A DNA stretch of 64,000 nucleotides. Source: Ferribacterium limneticum (GTDB lineage Bacteria; Pseudomonadota; Gammaproteobacteria; Burkholderiales; Rhodocyclaceae). Shown one piece after another: positions 43,088 to 52,678 of the stretch. Where the stretch lies: NCBI RefSeq assembly GCF_020510625.1, contig NZ_CP075191.1, positions 1,526,001 to 1,590,000 on the forward strand. The letters run 5' to 3'. The stretch's first letter is position 1. The number at the start of each line of letters is the position of its first letter. Under the pieces are notes generated by a model. It did not search any database and was not told the DNA's origin. It was given only the letters and a program-made list of their open reading frames with translations. The translations under genes were made by a program, and so were the position numbers.

Positions 43088-44326
43088 TCAGGCCAGTGTC
43101 GACTGGCCGGCCACTTTCTGGACGATCAGGCTGCCAACCATGTCGCCCTCGACATTGACGGCCGTGCGCACAGTGTCGAGGATGCGGTCGATCGGCAGCA
43201 GGATGGCGATGGCTTCGGTCGGCAGGCCGACCGACTCAAGCACCAATACCATCGACAGCATGCCGACGCTGGGGATGCCCGGCGCACCGATGGCGCCGAG
43301 CATGGCGACGAAGAAGATGATCATCTGGCTGGCAATATCGAGCTCGATGCCGGCCAGCCGGGCGACGAACAGTGCCGCAGCGGCCTCGTAAAGCGCCGTG
43401 CCGTCCATGTTCACCGTGGCGCCGAGCGGCACGACGAAGCTGGCAATGTCCTTTTTGACGTGCAGGTGCTGCTCGGCGCAGCGCAGCGTGATCGGCAGCG
43501 TTGCGGCGCTTGAACTGGTGACGAAGGCGGTGATCAGCGCCTCGCGCGATCCCTTGAAAAAAGCGATGGGCGAAATGCGGGTGAATAGCCAGAGGATCAG
43601 CGGCAGCACGATCAGGCCGTGGAACAGTGTCGAGCCGATGACGACGGCGATGAAATGACCAAGGCTGGCGAGCAGGGCGCTGTTCTGCGTCGCGACCAGT
43701 TGCAGGAGCAGGGCGGCGAGGCCAAGCGGGGCGAGGCGCATGACCCAGCCGACGATCATCAGGCAGAGTTCCTGCAACTCGCCGATCAATAGCCGAATGT
43801 TGCGGTAGCGCTCGCCGCCGACGACCAGCGCGATACCGAGGAAGAGGGCGATCATCACGATGGCAAGAATTTCGCCCTGGGCCAGTGCCTTGAAGGGGTT
43901 CTGGAACAGGCCGCGCAGGAACTGGGCGATGTAGTCGGGCAGCGGCATCTGGCGCGCCTGATAGTTGCGCGTTGCCTCGGCAAACATCTCCAGCTGCAAG
44001 CCTTCGCCGGGGCGGAAGAGGTGGGCGGCGCCGAAACCGATGACGACGGCCAGGCCCATGGTGCCGAAGAAAAAGGCCAGCGTGGTCGTCCACACCCGGT
44101 GCATCTGGTCGTGGGCGCGCAGGTTGGCGACCCCGACCACGATGGACGAGAAGACCAGCGGCACCAGCACCATGCGCAGCAGGTCGAGGAAGAGGTTGCC
44201 GACCAGCTTGGCACCGTACAGCACCTCGGGGGCAGCCGCCGTGCCGCTGCCGGCCAGCCAGCTACCGCCCGCCACGCCGAGCAGGCAGCCGATCAGGATC
44301 TGGGAATTCAGTGACGGAAGTTTCAT
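43088..44326 (-). CDS. Dicarboxylate/amino-acid:cation symporter (DAACS family)
   Basis: 412 residues from the ATG at 44326; a TTG at 44335 is open but unlikely. Eight helices and two re-entrant loops as in DctA/GltP: the serine-rich HP1 loop SSSAATLPITLRCAEQH, the TM7 substrate/cation motif ATVNMDGTALYEA, and HP2 IGAPGIPSVGMLSMVLVLESVGLPTE. It should import a C4-dicarboxylate or acidic amino acid with Na+ or H+. Substrate choice cannot be set from sequence alone. It is divergent from the MazG-like gene. Confidence 0.93.
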   Translation of the reverse strand: MKLPSLNSQILIGCLLGVAGGSWLAGSGTAAAPEVLYGAKLVGNLFLDLLRMVLVPLVFSSIVVGVANLRAHDQMHRVWTTTLAFFFGTMGLAVVIGFGAAHLFRPGEGLQLEMFAEATRNYQARQMPLPDYIAQFLRGLFQNPFKALAQGEILAIVMIALFLGIALVVGGERYRNIRLLIGELQELCLMIVGWVMRLAPLGLAALLLQLVATQNSALLASLGHFIAVVIGSTLFHGLIVLPLILWLFTRISPIAFFKGSREALITAFVTSSSAATLPITLRCAEQHLHVKKDIASFVVPLGATVNMDGTALYEAAAALFVARLAGIELDIASQMIIFFVAMLGAIGAPGIPSVGMLSMVLVLESVGLPTEAIAILLPIDRILDTVRTAVNVEGDMVGSLIVQKVAGQSTLA

Positions 44327-44404
44327 CGTGGGCAATGGGCCGTGAATGCGGCTATTTTAGTGGTCTGTGGCATCATCCGGCCATCATCACCGGCAGATTT
44401 GAAA

Positions 44405-44761
44405 ATGAGCGATTTCGAGAAATTGACCGCAGCATTACTGGAGTTCCGAGACGCTCGCGACTGGCGGCAGTTCCATTCCCTGCGCAATCTGATTACATCG
44501 CTCAATCTCGAAGCGGCCGAGCTGCTCGAACTGACGCAGTGGAAAAGCGATGCCGAAATCGACGCGCTGCCGACTGATCCGAAGTCTGCCGAGGCCCTGC
44601 GCGACGAATGCGCAGACATCCTGCTTTACCTGCTGCTGATTGCCGACACGGCGGGCATCGACCTTGTTGAAGCCGCCCACGCCAAACTGGCCAAGAATGC
44701 GCTGAAATACCCGGTGGAAAAGGCTTTCGGCTCGCGGGCCAAATACACCGAACTTTTTTAG
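44405..44761 (+). CDS. MazG-like nucleotide pyrophosphohydrolase
   Basis: 118 residues from the ATG at 44405 (upstream frame is not coding). All-alpha NTP-PPase fold with the metal-binding pattern: HSLRNLITSLNLEAAELLELTQW (ExxE after the first helix) and ECADILLYLLLIADTAGID (ExxD). This is the short MazG-like branch (RS21-C6/dCTPase type), which hydrolyses non-canonical or excess dNTPs to monophosphates. Just after its stop come degenerate heptamers and an IS element that separates it from its likely terminator at 45637-45662. Confidence 0.92.
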   Translation: MSDFEKLTAALLEFRDARDWRQFHSLRNLITSLNLEAAELLELTQWKSDAEIDALPTDPKSAEALRDECADILLYLLLIADTAGIDLVEAAHAKLAKNALKYPVEKAFGSRAKYTELF

Positions 44762-44774
44762 CTGTTAGTTGCTA

Positions 44775-45612
44775 GGGGCTGTTAACAATTGGGTTTTTGG
44801 CGATCATGCCAGCCAGATATAGGCGGAAGCGAGGTTGAGCATGGACATGAAGTTCTGCGCTAGCTTCTCGTAGCGTGTGGCGATGCGCCTGAACTGCTTG
44901 AGTCGGCAGAAAAAGCGTTCGACGAGGTTGCGGTCTTTGTAAAGGTGACGATCATAGGCACGCTGAGTCAGGCGATTACCGCGTGGCGGAATCACCGCCT
45001 GTGCGCCCTGCGCTTCAATGGTGTCGACGAATGCGTTGGCATCGTAGCCCTTGTCGGCGATGACGCTCTGCGCCTCAATCCCCTCGATGAGAGCGGCTGC
45101 TTCGGTAATGTCGGCGATTTGCCCAGCGGTCAGGCGCAAACGCAAGGGATTACCCAGGGCCTCAACCGCCGCATGAATTTTGGTACTCAGTCCGCCCCGG
45201 CTACGCCCGATGGCTTGATCGCCCGCTTTTTTTGGGCGCCAGTCGCGTGTTGGTGGGCTCGCACGATGGTCGCGTCGACAAACAACTGCTCCAGATCGGC
45301 GTCGCTCTTGAGTGCTTCGGCCATCCGCGCCCAAACCCCTTTCTTGCTCCAGCGGGAAAAGCGCATGTACGTCGTGTGCCAAGCTCCGAAGTGCGTGGGC
45401 AGGTCGCGCCACGGCGAGCCCGTGCGGGCGATCCATAGCACCGCTTCGACAAAGAGTCGGTTGTCGCGCCCAGTTACCCCGCGCTCGTTGGCTCTGCCTG
45501 AGCACAGGGCTTCGATTCGCCGCCATTGGTCGTCTCGCAACATCTTCCGGTCCATCCTCGCAGACTCCAAAAAGCGAGAATGTACATAATTTCGTCATTT
45601 GTGAACAGCCCC
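44775..45612 (-). mobile_element. IS5-family insertion sequence (IS427-like), complete
   Basis: 838 bases bounded by inverted repeats GGGGCTGTTAACAA (left) and TTGTGAACAGCCCC (right, read on +), flanked by a TA target duplication (44773-44774 and 45613-45614). It holds one transposase gene in two frames. The target was the TA of a CTAG inside a heptamer repeat between mazG and its terminator hairpin. Ends are well matched and the gene is intact, so the copy looks recent. Confidence 0.92.
44804..45555 (-). CDS. IS5-family transposase made by -1 programmed frameshift
   Basis: The first frame runs from the ATG at 45555 (MDRKMLRDDQWRRIEALCSG) through an N-terminal helix-turn-helix and the first catalytic Asp (FVDATIVRAHQHA). 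At a run of seven A followed by G (minus strand, 45227-45233) the ribosome must slip by -1 to enter the second frame, which carries GGLSTKIHAAVEALG, the second Asp (VIADKGYDANAF) and the Glu (LVERFFCRLKQFRRIATRYEK). Together they give a DDE enzyme of about 250 residues. The A7G site is the usual slip site of this IS group, so this is not a broken gene. Confidence 0.9.
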
Positions 45613-45636
45613 TAGTTACTAGATGTTAGCGAAGTT

Positions 45637-45662
45637 ACAGAGGGCGCCACGGCGCCCTCTGT
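45637..45662 (+). terminator. Perfect 12-bp hairpin, likely mazG terminator cut off by the IS
   Basis: ACAGAGGGCGCC / GGCGCCCTCTGT with a 2-base loop. It lies between inverted and direct heptamer repeats, and now about 25 bases beyond the right end of the IS. On + it follows the mazG gene (before the IS entered); on - it follows rlmJ. The T-run is short. Confidence 0.65.
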
Positions 45663-45673
45663 ATTTGCTAAAG

Positions 45674-45848
45674 ACTAACAACTAGCAACTAACAACTAGC
45701 AACTAGCAACTAGCGACTAGCGACTAGCGACTAGCGACTAGCGACTAGCGACTAGCAACTAGCAACTAGCGACTAGCAACTAGCGACTAGCAACTAGCGA
45801 CTAGCGACTAGCAACTAGCAACTAGCAACTAGCAACTAGCGACTAACT
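45674..45848. repeat. Tandem heptamer array (ACTAGCA/ACTAGCG), about 25 units
   Basis: 25 uninterrupted 7-base units: mainly ACTAGCA or ACTAGCG in irregular alternation, with ACTAACA at units 1 and 3 and ACTAACT at the end. Unit 6 to 11 are a run of ACTAGCG. Every unit but the edge ones contains the palindrome CTAG, normally a rare tetramer. Stops occur in all frames of both strands, so it is not coding. Degenerate units in reverse orientation lie on the other side of the hairpin and around the IS. Confidence 0.95.
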
Positions 45849-45853
45849 GGCAA

Positions 45854-46699
45854 TTAGGTCGTTTCGCTTTCCAGCGTGTACTTCGCCCCATCACCCTGGG
45901 CAAGCAGTTCAGTCAGCTTGGGCAGCGTTTCGTGCAGTTTCTTTTCCAGCGTCCACGGCGGATTGATGATGAACATGCCGCTGCCGTTCATACCGAAACC
46001 GTCGCGCGCCGGTGCCTTGACTTCCAGCGTCGCGTGCAGCCAGTTGCTGGCCCCGAGGCGCTTCAGCTTGTCCGGCAACTGGCGGGATTCCAGCTTGGAG
46101 AGCATCGGGTACCACAGCGCGTAGGTGCCGGTCGGGAAGCGCTTCAGTGATTCCTGCAGCGCCTTGACGACGGCCGTGTAGTCGCTTTTGGTTTCATACG
46201 AAGGGTCGATCAGGACCAGTGCCCGGCGCGGTGGCGGTGGCAGGATGGCTTTCAGACCGATGAAGCCATCGCCATCGGTGATCGCCACTTCGCGGCCAGT
46301 GCCCTTGAAGCATTCGAGCAACAGCCTGGCATCGGTGGTGTGCATTTCGTAGAGCCGCAGCCGGTCGCTGTCGCGCAACATCTGGCGGGCCAGCCAGGGC
46401 GAGCCGGGGTAATGCTTCAGCTTGCCATCCGGGTTGAGCTGGCGAACCATCTCCACGTAGTCCTTGGCGGCTGGCGGCAGTCCCTTGGCCTCCCACAGGC
46501 GGCCAATGCCGTCCTTGTACTCGGCCAGCTTGCTGGCGTGAGCCGATTCCAGCGCGTAACGCCCGGCACCCGCATGGGTGTCGATGATCCAGAATGGCGC
46601 GGGCTTTTCGCCCATGTATTCGGCGATCTGGAGCAGGATGAGGTGTTTCAGCACGTCGGCGTGGTTGCCGGCGTGAAAGGCGTGGCGGTAGCTGAGCAT
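45854..46699 (-). CDS. rlmJ: 23S rRNA (adenine2030-N6)-methyltransferase RlmJ
   Basis: 281 residues, normal for RlmJ. N-terminal MLSYRHAFHAGNHADVLKHLIL is the family signature; FWIIDTHAGAGRY is the SAM-binding motif I; LVLIDPSYE is the catalytic motif IV (DPPY-like). GMNGSGMFIINPPWTLE near the C-terminus is also typical. It methylates A2030 of 23S rRNA before ribosome assembly. The stop lies six bases from the heptamer array. Confidence 0.96.
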   Translation of the reverse strand: MLSYRHAFHAGNHADVLKHLILLQIAEYMGEKPAPFWIIDTHAGAGRYALESAHASKLAEYKDGIGRLWEAKGLPPAAKDYVEMVRQLNPDGKLKHYPGSPWLARQMLRDSDRLRLYEMHTTDARLLLECFKGTGREVAITDGDGFIGLKAILPPPPRRALVLIDPSYETKSDYTAVVKALQESLKRFPTGTYALWYPMLSKLESRQLPDKLKRLGASNWLHATLEVKAPARDGFGMNGSGMFIINPPWTLEKKLHETLPKLTELLAQGDGAKYTLESETT

Positions 46700-46708
46700 T
46701 AAGTGGGA

Positions 46709-48235
46709 TTAGTCCGGAAGCAGGTCTAGGGCGAAGAATTCTAGCCCTTCGTTGGCTTCCATGCATGTCCCGATTTTTCGATGCAGCGAGCGACCCGGCA
46801 GTTTCAGCAGGATTGTCTGGTCCGTCTGGTAGGTTCCCGGCGGAACGATCAGGCCGGAAAACTTGCCGTAGGCCGGCAGGCTGTGCAGAAAGATGGCCCG
46901 TTGTTCGGTTTCGTTTTCGCTCGAAACATCAACCACGCTGACCTGTGGCGACATCAGTTGCAATCCCAGTTCGAGGCGAACCTGGGAGGTCGAGATACGG
47001 CGGACCAGGCAGACGTGGATCTTGCTCGATTCACGCGGTTGCAGGGCGGCGATATCGCCGGAACCCAGATTGCTTTTTTCGCCCTTGATGAAGCGCAGGC
47101 GGAAGCCATCCGGACTTTCGTCGATCAGTGACCATTCGCTGGACGAAAAATCCCGGCCGTCGTAGCGACTGGAGGCATCGACGGAGCGGCGGGAGAAGGT
47201 ATTGCCATCCAGAAAGCTGACGACTGCTTGAAAGCCGGTGACCAGATCGCCACGGGGGCGGAAGCGGGTGCGGCTGAAGCGTCGGGCACTCTTGCCGCCG
47301 ATGGCGACGCGCAGGAGTTGGAGGAGCGCCGGAGGGGCGTCCAGGTCGGGCTCGACGGTCTTGCCGGGGCGTCGGGTAATGTTGCGATCCAGCGCAGCGA
47401 GCACCTGTGTGCAGTCGATCAGCAGACTGCCGAAAGTGGAGGTTCCGGCCGGCAGACGCATCAATGGATAACCAGGGCTGCCTTCTTCGGGATGGGCCAC
47501 GAAGCAGGAGTCCGTCGTCTTGCCGGCACTGGTGTCCAGGGCCAGCTCACCTATCGTGGCGTAGGCCGCCAGTTGCCGCGAGCAGATATTGACGGCTTCG
47601 AGATCGCCGCGGGGAAACTTGCTGGGTTCCAGGTAGGCGAAGAGCAATGCGCCCAGATACTCGTGTTCAATCGGGGCCGTTTCGCCGTTGAGCGGCTCGG
47701 ACTGCGGGCCGCGAACCATCTGGTAAAGCTCGTGTAGTGTCAGCCAGGAGGTGGCCGACGGTGTGGCATAGGCGCGGTAAGCCAGCAACTGCCGGCGGGC
47801 GATCATGGCCATGGCCCGCTGGACGCTGCGATGATAAAGGTGACTCAGGGCGCCATTGAGTTGGCTCTTGTTGATGCTCCGGGCTATTCCGGCGTAAGCA
47901 ATGGCCAGCCCTTTCAGCAGGTTGTCGGCATGCAATGCTGCCGTGGTCGCTTCCAGCGGTAGCGGCAGAACAGCCTGGGCGATGCCGGTTTCCATGGTTG
48001 GCAGTGCCTGCTCGGCTTCATGGCGGATGTCTTCTAGCAACTTGAAGCGCATGTGCATGTTGCGCTGCTGGTTAACGCTGGGCAGGACGCTGCTCGCCAG
48101 TTTGGCCACGGTTTCCTGCGGAGACAGGCCTGCAACCGTATCCAGCAACCCACGAACTGCGGCGGCACTTTTCTGGTCAGCACTCAACTGGCCGAACGGT
48201 AGCAGTTCGCGAAAAAGTTGCAGGGGGGAGTCCAT
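46709..48235 (-). CDS. Large cytoplasmic protein with a C-terminal PilZ-like domain
   Basis: 508 residues from the ATG at 48235; the frame is open further upstream but codes nothing sensible. The first 300 residues are helical and unrecognised (LFRELLPFGQLSADQKSAAAVRGLLDTVAGLS; LYHRSVQRAMAMIARRQLLAYRAYA). The C-terminal part carries the two PilZ c-di-GMP signatures: RRFSR (RxxxR) and DESPDG (DxSxxG) inside EWSLIDESPDGFRLRF, followed by a beta-barrel-like stretch ending LELGLQLMSP. The gap between the motifs, about 60 residues, is longer than usual. Probably a c-di-GMP-binding effector; its target is unknown. Confidence 0.8.
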   Translation of the reverse strand: MDSPLQLFRELLPFGQLSADQKSAAAVRGLLDTVAGLSPQETVAKLASSVLPSVNQQRNMHMRFKLLEDIRHEAEQALPTMETGIAQAVLPLPLEATTAALHADNLLKGLAIAYAGIARSINKSQLNGALSHLYHRSVQRAMAMIARRQLLAYRAYATPSATSWLTLHELYQMVRGPQSEPLNGETAPIEHEYLGALLFAYLEPSKFPRGDLEAVNICSRQLAAYATIGELALDTSAGKTTDSCFVAHPEEGSPGYPLMRLPAGTSTFGSLLIDCTQVLAALDRNITRRPGKTVEPDLDAPPALLQLLRVAIGGKSARRFSRTRFRPRGDLVTGFQAVVSFLDGNTFSRRSVDASSRYDGRDFSSSEWSLIDESPDGFRLRFIKGEKSNLGSGDIAALQPRESSKIHVCLVRRISTSQVRLELGLQLMSPQVSVVDVSSENETEQRAIFLHSLPAYGKFSGLIVPPGTYQTDQTILLKLPGRSLHRKIGTCMEANEGLEFFALDLLPD

Positions 48236-48323
48236 GGTCTTTGGATAAAGTTTGACATGCGGATTATCCGGTAAATTTGCGTAATTTTCTGTGGCGTATT
48301 TCCTCTTTACGTATACTTGCCCG

Positions 48324-48665
48324 ATGAATCTGTACGAATTACTGTTTCTTTGCCTGACGGCGCTGGTCGTCTGGTTCTGGTTTGATAGCCTGAAAGCCCG
48401 GGAGCTGGGCGTGCGCGCCGCCCGCCATGCCTGCCAGGATGAAGGCCTCCAGTTTCTCGATGAAACCGTTGTCGGGAGCGGCTTACGGCTGGCTCGTGAC
48501 GATGACGGGCTGCTCAAGCTGCGTCGTGTCTACACCTTCGAATACAGCGATACGGGTAATAACCGCTGCTTTGGCAGCGTGACCCTGCTCGGGCATGAGG
48601 TCGAAATGCTGCATGTCCGCCCCCACCTTTACGTGATACCAAATTCCCATGAAACCCTCCATTGA
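48324..48665 (+). CDS. DUF3301 family small membrane protein
   Basis: 113 residues from the ATG at 48324. One N-terminal helix (LYELLFLCLTALVVWFWF) and then SLKARELGVRAARHACQDEGLQFLDETVVGSGLRLARDDDGLLKLRRVYTFEYSDTGNNRCFGSVTLLGHEVEML, the DUF3301 pattern found in many gamma- and betaproteobacteria. Function is unknown. The stop overlaps the next gene by 17 bases, so the two are probably expressed together. Confidence 0.88.
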   Translation: MNLYELLFLCLTALVVWFWFDSLKARELGVRAARHACQDEGLQFLDETVVGSGLRLARDDDGLLKLRRVYTFEYSDTGNNRCFGSVTLLGHEVEMLHVRPHLYVIPNSHETLH

Positions 48666-49494
48666 AGATATCGAATTCCACGGCATCGCAGCCCTGCGCC
48701 TGAACGGGCCGCGCGGTGTCAGCGCCATCGTCAGCAAACAGGGAGCGCAACTACTGTCCTGGGTGACCGCCGATGGTCGCGAACGCCTTTTCCTTTCGGA
48801 CAAGGCGGTATTCGATGGCAGTGTCGCCATCCGTGGCGGTGTGCCGGTCTGCTTTCCGCAATTTTCCAGCCTGGGCGACTTGCCCAAACATGGCTTTGTG
48901 CGCACCCGTCCGTGGACCGTCAGTGCCCAACGCACCGGTGACGATTACGCCCTGGTGACGCTGGAATGCACCGATGATGAAACGACGCGCAGTCTCTGGC
49001 CGCATTCATTTGTGGCCGAATTGACCGTCATGCTCGAAACGGACCGCATCGATCTGGAACTGGCCGTCACCAACACGGGCGGCGCGCCGTTTGAATTTAC
49101 CGGGGCGTTGCATTCCTACCTGCGTGTCGTCCAGGTTGAAGACGTTACCCTTGAAGGCTTGCATGGGCATGACTATCAGGATGCCGTGGAAGAGGGCCGG
49201 ATCGTTCGCGAAACCGGTACCGAGTTGATCATCGAAAAAGAAATGGATCGCGCCTATCACGATGTTCGGCGGCCGCAGTACCTGAAGGCGGGCAATCTGA
49301 GCCTTGGTATCCAGGCGCAGGGTTTCCCGGATGTCGTGGTCTGGAACCCCTGGGTCGATCGTTGCGCCGAGTTGAAGGACATGCCGGCCGATGGCTGGCG
49401 CCACATGCTCTGCGTCGAAGCAGCGGCGACCCGTCCGGTGTCACTGCCGGCCGGCGAGGAGTGGTACGGGCGGCAGACCCTGGTGGTGGTCTGA
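48649..49494 (+). CDS. D-hexose-6-phosphate mutarotase (YeaD family)
   Basis: 281 residues of the aldose-1-epimerase-like beta-sandwich. GVSAIVSKQGAQLLSWVTADGRERLFLS, then GVPVCFPQFSSLGDLPKHGFVRTRPW (HGFVR carries a catalytic His) and VVWNPWVDRCAELKDMPADGWRHMLCVEAA (substrate Asp and catalytic Glu). It interconverts anomers of hexose-6-phosphates in the cytoplasm. The start overlaps the DUF3301 gene by 17 bases. Confidence 0.92.
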   Translation: MKPSIEDIEFHGIAALRLNGPRGVSAIVSKQGAQLLSWVTADGRERLFLSDKAVFDGSVAIRGGVPVCFPQFSSLGDLPKHGFVRTRPWTVSAQRTGDDYALVTLECTDDETTRSLWPHSFVAELTVMLETDRIDLELAVTNTGGAPFEFTGALHSYLRVVQVEDVTLEGLHGHDYQDAVEEGRIVRETGTELIIEKEMDRAYHDVRRPQYLKAGNLSLGIQAQGFPDVVVWNPWVDRCAELKDMPADGWRHMLCVEAAATRPVSLPAGEEWYGRQTLVVV

Positions 49495-49645
49495 TTGCCT
49501 GATGCCGGCTAGCAATGAGCAGTCGGACATCGGTATTTCGATCATGACGGAGTGCGAGCGGCGGCTCGATTCTTTGATCTGAGTCGGGGCGGGAGGCAGG
49601 CAATAACCGTTAGGCTGAAAGCATTAATTTTGCCGGCTTTTTCCC

Positions 49646-50377
49646 ATGAATATTCAAGCGCTCAGCCTGACCTCCATCTCCCGCGCCCTGGCTGAGGGTT
49701 GGCGCATTGCCGGCGCAACGCGGGGTGTCAGTTTCATCTACTCGCTGATCTTTGCGCTGGGGGGGCTGGCGATCATGGGGGGCTTGCTCGTTCAGGGCTG
49801 GACCCCCTTTGTCATTGCGGCGGCGGGTGCGTTCATGCTGATCGGCCCGGTTCTCCTGGCCGGTTTTTTCGGGATTGCCGGGGATCATGAGTCTGGCAAG
49901 GTCATCGGGCTGGCCAGTGTGGGGCGAGGCTTTGCCCAGGCTTCGCGGGCATTGTGGGCGTTGTCGCTGGTCTGCGCCTTGCTGTTCATGATTTTTGTGA
50001 CCGATGCGGCGATTCTCTACGCCTACATGGTTGGCGGAACGCCGGTCTGGTTGGGCAACTTGTTGCCGGCCAACGCCAACGTGCTTTCCTTTGTGCAGTG
50101 GGCCGGCATTTCCGGCATGGTCGTCGCCTTGCTGCTGTTCTGCGTCGCAGCGTTTTCCGTACCTTTGCTCTGCGAGCGGCGCGCCGGGCTGGTTGAGGCG
50201 GTGGTGATCAGCGTGCGCATTTTTTTCGGCAATTTCGGAACAGCCACCCTGTGGGCTGTCTTGCTGTCGATGATCGTGATCGGCAGCGTCTTGCTGTTGC
50301 CCCTCCTGCCGGTTGTCCTGCCGTGGATGGCCTATGCCAGCCGGGCGCTCTACCGCGAAGCGCTGCCGCTCGCCTGA
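49646..50377 (+). CDS. DUF2189 family integral membrane protein
   Basis: 243 residues with six to seven hydrophobic helices (IYSLIFALGGLAIMGGLLV, FVIAAAGAFMLIGPVLLAGFFGIA, LWALSLVCALLFMIFVTDAAILYAYM and more). The pattern of a soluble N-terminal helix (LSLTSISRALAEGWRIAGATRG) before the membrane part fits DUF2189. No catalytic motif is visible. Function unknown. The gene ends just before prfC, with a short spacer that carries a TATAAT box for prfC. Confidence 0.85.
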   Translation: MNIQALSLTSISRALAEGWRIAGATRGVSFIYSLIFALGGLAIMGGLLVQGWTPFVIAAAGAFMLIGPVLLAGFFGIAGDHESGKVIGLASVGRGFAQASRALWALSLVCALLFMIFVTDAAILYAYMVGGTPVWLGNLLPANANVLSFVQWAGISGMVVALLLFCVAAFSVPLLCERRAGLVEAVVISVRIFFGNFGTATLWAVLLSMIVIGSVLLLPLLPVVLPWMAYASRALYREALPLA

Positions 50378-50404
50378 ACGCCGGTGCATGCAAGGCGGCA
50401 AAGG

Positions 50405-50410
50405 TATAAT
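50405..50410 (+). promoter_or_regulatory. -10 box in front of prfC
   Basis: A perfect TATAAT 31 bases before the GTG of prfC. No good -35 hexamer lies at 16-18 bases upstream, so activity is less certain. Confidence 0.4.
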
Positions 50411-50440
50411 TGCCGCCTTTCCGCATTTCCAAGCCCTGCC

Positions 50441-52015
<1,575 letters not shown>

Positions 52016-52034
52016 GGTAGTTATTGGCTGTTAG

Positions 52035-52143
52035 GGAGGCGCTGATTAATTCGTCATCCCCGCGCATGCGGGGATCCAGTCCGTTGATTCTTCTGGATTC
52101 CCGCCTTCGCGGGAATGACATTTCTGAATAAATCAGCGTTTCC
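52035..52143. mobile_element. MITE-like element with IS5-type ends, 109 bp
   Basis: Terminal inverted repeats GGAGGCGCTGATT (left) and GGAAACGCTGATT (right, minus strand), flanked by a TTAG duplication (52031-52034, 52144-52147). Inside are a GTCATCCCCGCGCATGCGGG palindrome and a partial GATTCCCGCCTTCGCGGG palindrome, related to the repeat at 6608-6700. No coding potential. A YTAR-type target of 4 bases is characteristic of the IS5 group, so an IS5-family transposase probably moves it. Confidence 0.75.
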
Positions 52144-52181
52144 TTAGTTGTTAGCAGTAGAGCAAGCGTGTGGAGGTTGCG

Positions 52182-52634
52182 ATGACAATTCGGGTGCAGG
52201 AAGCGGATTTCGATGTCGGTGCCGAACTGGCCGTGCTGCGGGCCGGCGATGCCCGGGTAGGTGCACTGGCCAGCTTTCTCGGCCTCGTCCGCGATTTGAA
52301 CGACGGAGCCAGCGTTTCGGAAATGACGCTGGAGCACTACCCGGGCATGACCGAAAAGGCGTTGGAGGAAATCGTCGCCGAAGCCCGCGGTCGCTGGGAC
52401 ATCTACGATGCGCTGGTGATTCATCGCGTCGGGCCGCTCAAGCCTTGCGACCAGATCGTGCTCGTGGCCGTGACCAGCGCCCATCGGGGCGAGGCCTTCG
52501 CCGCCTGCGAGTTCATCATGGATTACCTGAAGACCCGTGCGCCGTTCTGGAAGCGCGAGGCGACACCGGACGGTGGCCGTTGGGTCGATGCCCGCGAGAC
52601 TGACGACAGCGCGGCGATGCGCTGGCAGAAATAA
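52182..52634 (+). CDS. moaE: Molybdopterin synthase catalytic subunit MoaE
   Basis: 150 residues from the ATG at 52182, with GGAGG 7 bases upstream. MoaE pattern: VGALASFLGLVRDLNDGASVSEMTLEHYPGMTEKALEEI, IHRVGPLKPCDQIVLVAVTSAHRGEAFAACEFIMDYLKTRAPFWKRE with the catalytic Lys near KTRAPFWKRE, and the RWVDAR end. With MoaD it adds two sulphurs to precursor Z to form molybdopterin. It stands alone here: no moaD, moaB or moaC beside it, unlike in many genomes. Confidence 0.95.
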   Translation: MTIRVQEADFDVGAELAVLRAGDARVGALASFLGLVRDLNDGASVSEMTLEHYPGMTEKALEEIVAEARGRWDIYDALVIHRVGPLKPCDQIVLVAVTSAHRGEAFAACEFIMDYLKTRAPFWKREATPDGGRWVDARETDDSAAMRWQK

Positions 52635-52636
52635 AA

Positions 52637-52657
52637 AAGGGGAGCGGCGCTCCCCTT
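52637..52657 (+). terminator. Rho-independent terminator between moaE and the chemoreceptor gene
   Basis: Stem GGGGAGC/GCTCCCC with a 3-base loop, A-run before and TTGT after. It serves moaE, and on the minus strand the chemoreceptor gene that ends at 52679. Confidence 0.85.
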
Positions 52658-52678
52658 GTCGTATCTGCTTCCCGGGTA

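Noticed and set aside
44804..45570. Broken transposase pseudogene
   Set aside because: The two frames meet at an A7G run that is the normal -1 slip site of this IS group, and all DDE residues are present, so it is probably functional.
45674..45848. CRISPR array
   Set aside because: The unit is 7 bases and there are no unique spacers; it is a simple tandem repeat.
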